NCBI GenBank assembly: GCA_964442285.1
Contig: CAYTZH010000017.1
Coordinates: forward strand, 25,802-89,801
Origin: CAYTZH01 sp964442285
Lineage (GTDB): Bacteria; Myxococcota_A; UBA9160; JAFDET01
DNA length: 64,000 nucleotides
Reading direction: 5' to 3'
The position numbers were made by a program, and so were the translations under genes. Below the pieces are notes generated by a model that saw only the letters and a list, made by a program, of their open reading frames with translations, had not been told where the DNA came from and did not search any database. This document shows positions 43,671 to 51,797 of this stretch, one piece after another. Positions within the stretch are counted from its first letter, which is position 1. Every line of letters starts with the position of its first letter.

Positions 43671-44231
43671 CTAGAAGATGCCCTGCCCCATGCCCGTGAG
43701 GCACGGACCCACGGTCTCGAGAAGGTCGTTGCCGCCCGTCTGCGGGTTGAACACGCCGCCGATCGGGCAGACGTCGCCGGAGGGCTGCGCGCCGCTCGGA
43801 GACACCTTCACGTAGCCCCACCAGTTCACGTTGTTGTCGTTGTCGATGTCCGAGGCGGCCTCGGCGATGTAGCCATCGTCGTTGCCACCGGTGTTCACCT
43901 GGTAGGAGTAGAACACCTCGCCCTCGGGCGACCAGCCGATCGTCAGGAAGCCACCCGAGGCGGCGCCCCAGTCGGCCTTGCGGTTGTCCAGTGCGCCGGT
44001 GGCGCGCGGCGTCAGCGACGCCGTGATGTAGACGCCGAACTCCGAGAAGTAGCCCTCCTCGGCCGTCCGGATGGCGGCGAGGTTGGCCTTGCCCTCGGCC
44101 GCCTTCGACCGGAGCTGGAAGCGCAGGAAGTTCGGAATGGCGATCGCGGCCAGAATGCCGATGATCGCGACCACGATCATGAGCTCGATCAGCGTGAAGC
44201 CGCCCGAGCGCTTGCGAAGAAGCTTACGCAT
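43671..44231 (-). CDS. pilA: Major type IV pilin
   Basis: A 186-residue prepilin: 11-residue leader, then FTLIELMIVVAIIGILAAIAI with Glu5 and the IPNFLRF continuation. The head has ASDIDNDNNVNWWGYV and a C-terminal Cys loop (Cys near VCPIG and PCLTG). ATG at 44231. It is the first gene after a sigma-54 promoter at 44365-44380, as in Myxococcus pilA, where PilR activates; no pilR or pilS is in the window. Confidence 0.93.
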   Translation of the reverse strand: MRKLLRKRSGGFTLIELMIVVAIIGILAAIAIPNFLRFQLRSKAAEGKANLAAIRTAEEGYFSEFGVYITASLTPRATGALDNRKADWGAASGGFLTIGWSPEGEVFYSYQVNTGGNDDGYIAEAASDIDNDNNVNWWGYVKVSPSGAQPSGDVCPIGGVFNPQTGGNDLLETVGPCLTGMGQGIF

Positions 44232-44635
44232 GCGTGTTCCTCAGTCTTTGCGATCCGAGCGCCCGCCCGCGGCACCCTGCCCCGGGCGATCCCGTCACCC
44301 CTGGTCGAAAGAGGCTTCCGGGCTGTCGACCACGCGCTCGGAACGCGGTCGTAGCCACGATCTCAGCAACGGCCGTGCCAAGGCCGGCCCTGCGTACTCC
44401 CGGATCGGCAGGTGGCGTCCGGAACCTGAGGCTCGGCGGGGGCTCCTTCCCGCCGGCCCGAGCCCGAGGTCCGTGGGTGAACGCCCCCCGCGAGGCCGCT
44501 CGGGTGACGCTCTGCGGCGCCGGGACCGACGTTTTGCGGCACCCGCGGGCCCGCTCGGGGGGCCCCGAGGCCCGGTGGCGGGCCTGCGAGCCGCGGGCTA
44601 GGTTGCGGGCTCCCCGCAGCGTCCTGCGGGCGCGT
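44232..44635. other. Spacer between pilA and tRNA-Glu
   Basis: A 404-base region without a credible gene. It holds the sigma-54 element at 44365-44380 and a pilA leader of about 120 bases. The part nearer the tRNA is GC-rich with no clear second promoter, although a tRNA promoter is expected there. No PilR binding repeats were found with confidence. Confidence 0.6.
44365..44380 (-). promoter_or_regulatory. Sigma-54 (RpoN) promoter of pilA
   Basis: On the minus strand the sequence is TGGCACGGCCGTTGCT, matching the -24 GG and -12 GC boxes (TGGCACG, four bases, TTGC) exactly. It lies about 134 bases upstream of the pilA ATG with no gene between. Sigma-54 control of pilA with the PilS-PilR pair is known in Myxococcus and Pseudomonas. 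Confidence 0.88.
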
Positions 44636-44711
44636 GCTCCCATCGTCTAGCGGTCTAGGACGTGGCCCTCTCAAGGCCAAGACACGGGTTCGAGTCCCGT
44701 TGGGAGCACCA
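44636..44711 (+). tRNA. tRNA-Glu(CTC)
   Basis: A 76-base cloverleaf with encoded CCA. The acceptor stem is GCTCCCA/TGGGAGC. The anticodon stem TGGCC with loop CTCTCAA gives anticodon CTC. The T arm is ACGGG TTCGAGT CCCGT. It stands alone between pilA and the exonuclease gene. Confidence 0.97.
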
Positions 44712-44757
44712 TCTCACCGCGCGGCGCGGGAGCCCGGATCTGCGGTAGGTTCGGCGG

Positions 44758-45396
44758 GTGCCGGACTTCGCCTTCGCGTTCATGGACATGGAGTTCGGGG
44801 GCCTCGACCCCGAGCTGCACGACATCACCGAGATCGCGGTGATCCTCACGGACTACCGGCTCGCGGAGCAGGGCGAGCGGGAGTGGAAGGTCCGGGCCCG
44901 GGCGGAGCGGATCACCGCCGAGGCGGCCGCCCTCTCGGGCTACGACCCGGCGGTGTGGAAGGCCGAGGCGGTGCCGGTGCGGCAGGCGCTGACGGAGCTG
45001 GCCGAGATGCTCCCCGGGGACAGGGTGGTGGTGCCGGCCGGACAGAACGTCCGGATGGACGTCCAGTTCCTGGAACGCGCCTACAAGTCCTGCGAGATCC
45101 CCTACCCCTTCGACTACCACGTGATCGACCTGGCGACGCTCTTCTACGCCTGGTCGCTGGTGGCCGGGGAGACGGTCGCCGCCCTCTCCCTGCGCCAGGC
45201 GGCCACCGGGGCCGGCCTGATCGACGGCAGCGTGGCGCACCGGGCCATGGCCGACGCGCGCCTCACCCTGGAGGCCTTCCGGCACTACGTGGGGCGGCTG
45301 GCCCTGCGACCGCTCGCCGACGCTCCCTCGGTGCCCGACGCCCCGGCCGAGGCCGGCTCGGGAGCCCCGACCCGAGGCTCGGGAACCCCGGCCTGA
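44758..45396 (+). CDS. DEDDh-family 3'-5' exonuclease
   Basis: A 212-residue RNase T/DnaQ-like exonuclease. The acidic residues are Asp10 and Glu12 (FMDMEFGG), Asp101 (NVRMDVQFL) and the His161/Asp166 pair (AHRAMADARLT). It may trim RNA or DNA ends; RNase T versus DnaQ cannot be split from sequence. GTG at 44758. Its last 37 codons overlap a gene on the opposite strand and are low complexity (Ala/Pro/Gly). Confidence 0.88.
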   Translation: MPDFAFAFMDMEFGGLDPELHDITEIAVILTDYRLAEQGEREWKVRARAERITAEAAALSGYDPAVWKAEAVPVRQALTELAEMLPGDRVVVPAGQNVRMDVQFLERAYKSCEIPYPFDYHVIDLATLFYAWSLVAGETVAALSLRQAATGAGLIDGSVAHRAMADARLTLEAFRHYVGRLALRPLADAPSVPDAPAEAGSGAPTRGSGTPA

Positions 45397-45950
45397 GGCA
45401 CGAGCCGCTCCCGCCACTTCGCGACGGCGTCTCGATCCCAGCGCGAGAGCCAGCGCAGCAGCCAGCGGTCCGGCCGGCGCTCGGGCCGCAGGCACAAGGC
45501 CGAGGCGAAGTCGATCAGGACGGGCCGCCCGGCCGCGTCGACGAGCACGTTGCTGCGGTGCCGCAGGTCCAGGTGGACGACGCCGCGGGCGTGCATCGCG
45601 GCCACGGCGGCCTCCAGCCGGGACACGAAGTCAGCCGGCACCTGCCCGGCCAGGCGCCGGGACATGCGCCGGCCGGGGCGGTACTCGACGGCGAAGGCCA
45701 GGCGGTCGATGCGGCCCAGCAGGCGGGGCACCGCGTCGAGACCGTCGAGGGCCCGATAGGCCCGCATCTCCCGCGCGTTGAGCCACGGTCCCAGCAGCAG
45801 GCGGACCCAGGCCGCGCGCGGCGCGAAGTCCTTGACCACCACCGGGCCGCGCTCGGACTGCACCAGGAAGACGTCGGGGTTGCGCGACCGCCCCCGGTGC
45901 AGGACCCGAAGCCTCCGCGCGGCCAGATCCGCTCGGGAGAGTCCGGTCAC
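45285..45950 (-). CDS. Lipopolysaccharide-kinase-like (WaaP/RIO-type) protein
   Basis: A protein-kinase-fold protein of 221 residues from GTG at 45950. It has VVVKDFAPRAA (ATP lysine), the catalytic loop VVHLDLRHRSNVLVD (HxDxxxxN) and LIDFASA (DFG-like). Kdo/WaaP-type kinases phosphorylate lipid A core sugars; the exact substrate is unknown. A TTG at 45986 would add 12 residues. Its 3' end overlaps the exonuclease gene antisense by 112 bases, where the predicted protein is low complexity. Confidence 0.72.
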   Translation of the reverse strand: MTGLSRADLAARRLRVLHRGRSRNPDVFLVQSERGPVVVKDFAPRAAWVRLLLGPWLNAREMRAYRALDGLDAVPRLLGRIDRLAFAVEYRPGRRMSRRLAGQVPADFVSRLEAAVAAMHARGVVHLDLRHRSNVLVDAAGRPVLIDFASALCLRPERRPDRWLLRWLSRWDRDAVAKWRERLVPQAGVPEPRVGAPEPASAGASGTEGASASGRRASRPT

Positions 45951-45966
45951 GCCGCGGAGCGTAATG

Positions 45967-46060
45967 GCGGGTCGGGCCGGCGGCAACGCGCGGGGCCGGG
46001 CCGCGGCGCGGGTCGGGCCGGCGGCAACGCGCGGGGCCGGGCCGCGGCGCGGGTCGGGCC
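45967..46060. repeat. 41-bp tandem repeat, 2.3 copies
   Basis: A 41-base unit starting GCGGGTCGGGCCGGCGGCAA repeats at 45967, 46008 and 46049 (partial). It lies just upstream of the kinase gene and downstream of the 72-codon gene. No open frame of interest crosses it. Confidence 0.9.
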
Positions 46061-46070
46061 TTCGGGTGGG

Positions 46071-46289
46071 CTAGCTGCGACCGCCCCGGCGGCTGCCGAA
46101 GCGGGAGCGCACGATCTCCCACAGCTTCTGACGCAAACGCTCGCGGAAGAGCGGGTCGGCGCTGGTTTCGAGGTGATCGGCCGCCAGGAACTCCTCGAGC
46201 TCCTCCGCGGTGAAATCCTGCTCCATGGCTTCCAGGTCCTTCAGCTCGTCGGGTCCCAGCGCGCTCGCGCGCTCCTCTTCGTTCGGCAT
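46071..46289 (-). CDS. Small acidic protein after an ECF sigma factor
   Basis: A 72-residue hypothetical protein, acidic in the first half (DELKDLEAMEQDFTAEELEEFLA) and basic in the second (FRERLRQKLWEIVRSRFGSR). No membrane segment and no zinc motif, so it is not an ordinary anti-sigma factor, although it follows the sigma gene by 20 bases. It could be a short regulator; function unknown. Confidence 0.6.
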   Translation of the reverse strand: MPNEEERASALGPDELKDLEAMEQDFTAEELEEFLAADHLETSADPLFRERLRQKLWEIVRSRFGSRRGGRS

Positions 46290-46309
46290 TGGACGCCAGG
46301 GAACCCGCT

Positions 46310-46948
46310 TCACGCGGCGCCCCAGGACTCGCGGGCCACCGGGGCGACGCTCCGCTGGGCATCCACGGCCTCCAGCAACATCCGCTTGACCCGGTACAGG
46401 CTGGAGCGGATGGCGTCGTCGCTGCGCGACGTGCGCCGGGCGATCTCCCGGATGGGCAGGTTCTGCTCGTGCCGCAGCCGGAAGACGTCGAGCTGCCAGG
46501 GCGCGATCGCCTGGAGGCGCTCCTGGATGGCCCGGACGTAGCGGCGCAGCGCGAGCTGGTCCTCGGGCGTGGCGGAGGCGAAGCTGACGACCGGATGCAC
46601 GTTCTCCGGCTCGATCTCGCCCAGGCGCTCGCCTTCGCAGCGCTGCCGCCGGACGTGGTTGTTGATGGTGTTGCGGGCGATCCCGAAGGTCCACGTCAGC
46701 AGGCTGGAGTCTCCTCGGAACGCGCCGATCGAGCGGAAGACGACGGTGAAGGTCTCCTGCACGATCTCCTCGGCGTCCGCCCGGTTCCGGACCCGGGCGA
46801 AGCAGTAGTTGTAGATCCGCTGGAAGTAGCGGTCGTAGAGCTCGTTGAAGTGCGGCTCGCTGCCTTCCCGGATCCCGGCCACCAGGGCCGAGTCGGAGAG
46901 CTCTGCGAGCTTGCGCGCCGAAGGGCGCTCGGACGGCGTGCGGGGCAA
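46310..46948 (-). CDS. ECF-type RNA polymerase sigma factor (first)
   Basis: A 212-residue ECF sigma factor. Region 2 is LYDRYFQRIYNYCFARVRNRADAEEIVQETF and region 4 is LPIREIARRTSRSDDAIRSSLYRVKRML. TTG at 46948 has GAGGAG nine bases upstream, so the start is reasonable. A related sigma factor lies 148 bases upstream on the same strand. No membrane anti-sigma gene is next to it. Confidence 0.9.
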   Translation of the reverse strand: MPRTPSERPSARKLAELSDSALVAGIREGSEPHFNELYDRYFQRIYNYCFARVRNRADAEEIVQETFTVVFRSIGAFRGDSSLLTWTFGIARNTINNHVRRQRCEGERLGEIEPENVHPVVSFASATPEDQLALRRYVRAIQERLQAIAPWQLDVFRLRHEQNLPIREIARRTSRSDDAIRSSLYRVKRMLLEAVDAQRSVAPVARESWGAA

Positions 46949-47096
46949 CGCGGTACTCCTCGCGTTGTCCCTCCCCAGGAAGAGGGCGCCGTGCCCTCAC
47001 CCCGTAAGGTGGCCGAGCGGTCGGATCGGTGGCGCGGAAATCACGTCCGGACTGGAACGACGACGAAGAAGCCGGACCCCGGGGGGATCGAGAAGC

Positions 47097-47696
47097 TCAG
47101 CCGCTCAGGAAGGTGTCCAGCCCCGGGGCGCCGTCGATGAGCGCCCTGCGCATCCGGTACAGGTTGGCCTTCACGGCGTCCTCGGACTTCCCGAGCGCCT
47201 CCGCGATCACCCGGATGGGCTGACGCCGCAGGTGCTTGAGATGGAAGATCCGGCGCTGGAGGGGCGTCAGGTCGTTCTCGATCACCGACTCGCAGCGATG
47301 AAGCACCCGGCGCGCATCGGCGGCCTGATCGGCCGGCGACTCGTCGCCGGCGACCGCCGAGAGCTCGCCGTCGTCGAGGGAGGCGGTGCGCGGACGCTGG
47401 CGCCGGAACCGTCGGTTCACCGTGTTGCGGGTGATGCCGAAGATCCAGACCAGCAGGCTCGAGTTGCCCTGGAAGCTCGGCAGCGCCTTCATCACGGTGA
47501 TGAAGACGTCCTGGGTCACGTCCTCGGCCTCGCCCGCATCGCGCAGGCGCTTGAGCGCGAAGCGGTAGACCCGCGGGAAGTACGTCGTGTAGAGGAGGTC
47601 GAAGTGCTCCTGGCTCCCGGCCAGGATCTGCTCGACGAGCTCCGCATCGCTCGACCAGGCCTCTTCCTTCCGCAAGGGCTTCGTTTCCGCTGCCAC
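47097..47696 (-). CDS. ECF-type RNA polymerase sigma factor (second)
   Basis: A 199-residue ECF sigma factor, paralogous to the first. Region 2 is LYTTYFPRVYRFALKRLRDAGEAEDVTQDVF and region 4 is QPIRVIAEALGKSEDAVKANLYRMRRAL. GTG at 47696 is preferred, with AGGAG seven bases upstream, over a longer frame to 47786 whose extra residues are unconserved. The shared FGI(A/T)RNT segment and same gene order suggest duplication. Confidence 0.9.
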   Translation of the reverse strand: MAAETKPLRKEEAWSSDAELVEQILAGSQEHFDLLYTTYFPRVYRFALKRLRDAGEAEDVTQDVFITVMKALPSFQGNSSLLVWIFGITRNTVNRRFRRQRPRTASLDDGELSAVAGDESPADQAADARRVLHRCESVIENDLTPLQRRIFHLKHLRRQPIRVIAEALGKSEDAVKANLYRMRRALIDGAPGLDTFLSG

Positions 47697-48166
47697 GCGC
47701 AACTCCTGCTCCGCCTTCGCTCCCGACCCCACTTCGAGAGCAGCCACGGGCACGCCCCCCGGCCCGTCCAACCGGGCGGCGAGCAAACGGCCCCACAGGG
47801 GCCCGGAACCGCATCTGAGCCAGAGAACGCGCCCGCTTCCGAGGACGTACGGGACGTCCGAGGGACGGGCTGAGTGGGCTTCGCGGGAGCGGCCCTCGCT
47901 TGCCGCTCGCGCTCCGCACGACCTCGCACGGCTTTGGGAACTTGCGGGCCGACTCTCCTCTCGATGGCGTAACCAGGCTCTTCAGAAGCGGGGGACCCTC
48001 GGGTCCCGATACCCGTACGAGCAATCGGCGTGCCATGGATGCCCGGACCGCAACTCTCCTTCGAAATACCGAGGATCGTTGGGACTCTTTACCTACGACG
48101 CAGTCCGGCGACGACCCGGCAGCGGCTGCCGAGTAGTAAAGTTCTTCCCTTTGTGTGGATTGCCGG
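47697..48166. other. 470-bp spacer upstream of the second sigma gene
   Basis: A long spacer between the PilZ gene end and the sigma factor start. No convincing gene. The section 47940-48160 is less GC-rich than its surroundings, and holds inverted repeats GGGACCC-TC-GGGTCCC (about 47992-48008) and CGGCAG-CGG-CTGCCG. It probably contains promoter and leader structure for the sigma genes. No known riboswitch family was recognised. Confidence 0.5.
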
Positions 48167-48502
48167 TCACCCGCCCCCGGAGAACGCTCGGAGCGCGCTT
48201 CGATCCAGGTCGGAAAGGTCGTCGGGCTCGAGGGCGATCGCGAAGCCCTTCCCGGGCTCCGAGCGGCAGACGGTGCCCGAGAGCCGCAGCAGGCCCGTCT
48301 GACCCGGGAGCTCGAGCAGCACCCGGACCACGCCCCCGATCTCGGGCGGATCCGGGGCGAGCAGGTAGAGGCCGCGCTCGGAGACGTCCCGAGTGGCGTA
48401 GAAGACCTGGGAGGCCTCGTCCTCGTAGGCCGCCTCGATGCGGGCCCGGATCCGGGCGGCACGACGGCGGTCGGGCGCGCGCACGGGCTGCTCGCCGCTC
48501 AC
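48167..48502 (-). CDS. PilZ-domain protein (c-di-GMP binding)
   Basis: A 111-residue single PilZ domain. The N-terminal arginine-rich stretch (RRRAARIRAR) and the DVSERGLYL segment (DxSxxG) are the c-di-GMP contacts. GTG at 48502 overlaps the preceding lipoprotein stop. PilZ proteins often tune pili or gliding; a link to the pil genes here is only by proximity. Confidence 0.82.
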   Translation of the reverse strand: MSGEQPVRAPDRRRAARIRARIEAAYEDEASQVFYATRDVSERGLYLLAPDPPEIGGVVRVLLELPGQTGLLRLSGTVCRSEPGKGFAIALEPDDLSDLDRSALRAFSGGG

Positions 48503-49053
48503 AGCTTGCTCGGGACGATCCACCAGCGACCGTCGATCCGGCGCCACTGGTCCTCCCGCTCCACCTTGCGGGTGCCGGGCCGCAAGGGCCGGTCGTCGCC
48601 GCCGACGAGCAGCACCTTTACCCGGGCGTCGCCGGGCGCCTCGAACACGAACTCCGCGACCTCCACCGTGAGGGGCAAGGTGCGCTCGAAGGCCGCCGCG
48701 GCGAGGTCGTGGGCCAGGTCCGCGTAGTAGTCGGCGAAGGCCTTCTCGCTGCGGAAGTACTCCCGGAGGACAAGGTCCTGGTAGGTCGCGTGGGTGTCGA
48801 TCCGGCGCTGGGCCAGGCGGCTGTAGAAGACCTCGGCGCGCTCGAGGAACCCGGTCACGCCCTCGAAGCGCACCACCTCCACACCGTGGGCCGGGTCTCC
48901 TTCGGGCTCGGGCTCGCCCCAGGGCCAGAGCGCCGCCCAGGGCCGCGCCGAGCAGCCCAGACCCATCGCCGGGACCAGGACCAGGACCAGGACCAGGCAG
49001 CGCGCGCGCGCGGTCCCGCGCAGGCTCGCCGGGAGCCGAAGGCGCAGGCTCAC
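48499..49053 (-). CDS. Putative lipoprotein of unknown function
   Basis: A 184-residue exported protein. The basic N terminus, hydrophobic stretch LVLVLVLVPAMGLG and Cys34 form a weak lipobox. The mature part is hydrophilic with WRRIDGRWWIVPSKL at the end, resembling an NTF2/SnoaL-like fold seen in lipoproteins. GTG at 49053 overlaps the ppdK stop (GTGA). No enzyme motif. Confidence 0.6.
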   Translation of the reverse strand: MSLRLRLPASLRGTARARCLVLVLVLVPAMGLGCSARPWAALWPWGEPEPEGDPAHGVEVVRFEGVTGFLERAEVFYSRLAQRRIDTHATYQDLVLREYFRSEKAFADYYADLAHDLAAAAFERTLPLTVEVAEFVFEAPGDARVKVLLVGGDDRPLRPGTRKVEREDQWRRIDGRWWIVPSKL

Positions 49054-51797
49054 CGGGACCGCCCGCGGGCTTCGATCGCCGCCTGGGCGGCCGCGAGCCG
49101 GGCCACGGGCACCCGGTACGGGGAGCAGGACACGTAGTCCAGGCCCTCGCGCGCGCAGAAGCGGACGCTCCGCGGATCGGCCCCGTGCTCCCCGCACAAC
49201 CCCACCTTCAGATGGTTGCGCGTCCGACGTCCCTTCTCGACCCCGATCCGCACCAGCTCCCCGATACCCGTTTCGTCGATCGAGACGAAGGGATCGGCCT
49301 CGAGCAGGCCCGACTCGATGTAGGCCGAGATGAAGCGGCCCGCGTCGTCGCGGGAGAGCGCGTAGCCCATCTGGGTGAGGTCATTGGTCCCGAAGGAGAA
49401 GAAGTCGGCGAAGCGGGCGATCTCGTCCGCCGTGAGCGCCGCCCGGGGCACCTCGATCATGGTGCCGATCTTCACGGCGGGGCGACGCGCGCGGCCCAGG
49501 ACCTCGCGCACGATCTCCTCCACGTGGCCCCGGAGGCGCTCCAGCTCGCTCACGTGGGCGACCAGGGGGATCATGATCTCGGGCTGGACGCGCAGGCCGG
49601 CCTCCGCCACCTCCCGGGCGGCCAGGGCGATGGCCCGCACCTGCATGCGGTAGATCTCGGGATAGGTCACGCCAAGCCGGCAGCCCCGGTGGCCGAGCAT
49701 CGGATTGAACTCCCGCAGGCCGTCGATCTTCGCGCGCACGGCGGCGGCATCGCTGCCGATGGCCCGCGCCAGCTCCCGGATCCCCTCCTCGTCATGGGGC
49801 AGGAACTCGTGCAGGGGCGGATCGAGGAGCCGGATCGTCACCGGCAGCCCCTGCATGGCGCGGAAGATCCCGACGAAGTCGTCCCGCTGCCAGGGCAGCA
49901 GCTTCTGCAGGGCCTGCTCCCGCTCCTCCCGGTCCGAAGCGAGGATCATCTCGCGGACCGCCAGCACCCGGGACGGCTCGAAGAACATGTGCTCGGTGCG
50001 GCAGAGCCCGATCCCCTCGGCGCCGAAGCGCCGCGCGATCTCGGCGTCGTGGGGCGTGTCGGCGTTGGTGCGCACCCGCAGCTTGCGCGCCCGGTCGGCC
50101 CAGCCCATGAGCTCCGCGAACTCGGCCCCGAGCTCGGGCACGACCGTGGGTACCTCGCCCAGGATCACCTCGCCGGCGCTGCCGTCGATGGTGATCCGCT
50201 CGCCGGCGGCGATCTCGCGGCCGTCGACCCGCGCCACCCCCCGCTCCACGTCCACGAACAGGGCGCCGCAGCCCACCACGCAGCACTTGCCCATGCCCCG
50301 GGCGACGACCGCGGCGTGGGAGGTCATGCCGCCCCGGGCCGTGAGGATGCCCTCGGCGGCGTGCATGCCGTGGATGTCCTCGGGCGAGGTCTCCACCCGC
50401 ACGAGCACCACCTTCTCCCCGGCGCGCGCCCGGGCCTCGGCGTCGTCGGCGCTGAACACCACGGCGCCCTGGGCCGCGCCCGGCGAGGCCGGCAGGCCCT
50501 TGGCGATCACCTCGCGCTCCACCGTCGGATCGAGCATGGGGTGGAGCAGCTGGTCGAGCCCCCCCGGATCGACCCGCAGCAACGCCTCGTCGCGGGTGAT
50601 GCGGCGCTCCCGTGCCAGATCGACGGCGATCTTCACGGCGGCCTGCGCGGTCCGCTTGCCGGTGCGGGTCTGCAGCATCCAGAGACGGCCCCGCTGGATC
50701 GTGAACTCGAGATCCTGCATGTCGCGGAAGTGGCGCTCGAGCCGCCGCTGCACGTCGACCAGCTCCCGGTAGACCTCGGGCAGCGTCTCCTCGAGGGTCG
50801 GCAGGTGGGCCTGGTCCCGGGCGCGGCTCTCCCGGTTCAGGGGCTGGGGGGTCCGGATCCCGGCCACCACGTCCTCGCCCTGGGCGTTGGCGAGGAACTC
50901 CCCGTAGAACACCTTCGCACCGGTCGAAGGGTCGCGGGTGAAGGCGACGCCGGTGGCGCAGCCCTCCCCCATGTTGCCGAAGACCATGGCCTGCACGTTC
51001 ACCGCCGTGCCCCAGGACTCCGGGATGGCGTGCAGCCGCCGGTAGGTGACGGCGCGGGGATTGCCCCAGGAGCGGAACACCGCCGCGATCGCGCCCCAGA
51101 GCTGCTCGTGCGGGTCCTGGGGGAAGGGCTGCCCCGTGTGCTCCTCGACCAGCTCCCGGTACTCGCCCACCAGGGCCTCGAGGGCCGCGGCGTCGAGCCC
51201 CGTGTCGAGCTCCGCGTCCCGCTCCTCCTTCACGGCCTCGAGGCGGGCCTCGAAGCGCTCCGCGGGCACGCCGAGCACGACGTCGCCGTACATCTGCAGG
51301 AAGCGGCGGTAGCTGTCCCAGGCGAAGCGGGCGTCGGCCGCCGCGGCCAGACCGACCACCGTGCGGTCGTTGAGGCCGAGGTTCAGCACGGTGTCCATCA
51401 TGCCCGGCATCGACGCACGGGCGCCCGAGCGCACCGACACCAGCAGCGGCGCATCCGGGTCCCCGAAACGGACGCCCATCTGCCGCTCCACGGCGGCGAG
51501 CGCGTCCCGGACCTCGGCGCGCACGGCCCCGGGGATGCGACCGCGCCGCTGGAAGGCCGTGCACACCTCGGTGGAGAGCGTGAAGCCGGGCGGCACGGGG
51601 AAGCCCAGGCGGGTCATCTCGGCCAGGTTGGCCCCCTTGCCGCCCAGCAGGTCGCGCATGGCGGCGCGTCCGTCGGCGCGCCCGCCGCCGAAGCGGTAGA
51701 CGGCCTTCGCCGCGGCGGACGCCTTGCGGGCCGCGGGGCGCTGCTTCGGAACGGACGCCTTCCTGCGTGCGGACGCCTTCTTGCGCCGAGCCGTCAA
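49050..51797 (-). CDS. ppdK: Pyruvate, phosphate dikinase
   Basis: PPDK interconverts pyruvate, ATP and Pi with PEP. The 915-residue protein has the ATP-grasp domain (GGKGANLAEMTRLGFPVPPGF), the swivelling domain with the phospho-His motif GGMTSHAAVVARGMGK, and a PEP barrel ending GLCGEHGADP and LDYVSCSPYRVPVARLAA. TTG at 51797 overlaps the glyS stop, giving a 35-residue Lys/Arg/Ala-rich N-terminal tail before VYRFGGG. The tail looks histone-H1-like and is not in standard PPDK. Confidence 0.92.
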   Translation of the reverse strand: MTARRKKASARRKASVPKQRPAARKASAAAKAVYRFGGGRADGRAAMRDLLGGKGANLAEMTRLGFPVPPGFTLSTEVCTAFQRRGRIPGAVRAEVRDALAAVERQMGVRFGDPDAPLLVSVRSGARASMPGMMDTVLNLGLNDRTVVGLAAAADARFAWDSYRRFLQMYGDVVLGVPAERFEARLEAVKEERDAELDTGLDAAALEALVGEYRELVEEHTGQPFPQDPHEQLWGAIAAVFRSWGNPRAVTYRRLHAIPESWGTAVNVQAMVFGNMGEGCATGVAFTRDPSTGAKVFYGEFLANAQGEDVVAGIRTPQPLNRESRARDQAHLPTLEETLPEVYRELVDVQRRLERHFRDMQDLEFTIQRGRLWMLQTRTGKRTAQAAVKIAVDLARERRITRDEALLRVDPGGLDQLLHPMLDPTVEREVIAKGLPASPGAAQGAVVFSADDAEARARAGEKVVLVRVETSPEDIHGMHAAEGILTARGGMTSHAAVVARGMGKCCVVGCGALFVDVERGVARVDGREIAAGERITIDGSAGEVILGEVPTVVPELGAEFAELMGWADRARKLRVRTNADTPHDAEIARRFGAEGIGLCRTEHMFFEPSRVLAVREMILASDREEREQALQKLLPWQRDDFVGIFRAMQGLPVTIRLLDPPLHEFLPHDEEGIRELARAIGSDAAAVRAKIDGLREFNPMLGHRGCRLGVTYPEIYRMQVRAIALAAREVAEAGLRVQPEIMIPLVAHVSELERLRGHVEEIVREVLGRARRPAVKIGTMIEVPRAALTADEIARFADFFSFGTNDLTQMGYALSRDDAGRFISAYIESGLLEADPFVSIDETGIGELVRIGVEKGRRTRNHLKVGLCGEHGADPRSVRFCAREGLDYVSCSPYRVPVARLAAAQAAIEARGRSR

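Noticed and set aside
47940..48166. Riboswitch in the sigma-factor leader
   Set aside because: Hairpins are present but no conserved core of a known class (for example c-di-GMP or cobalamin) was found.
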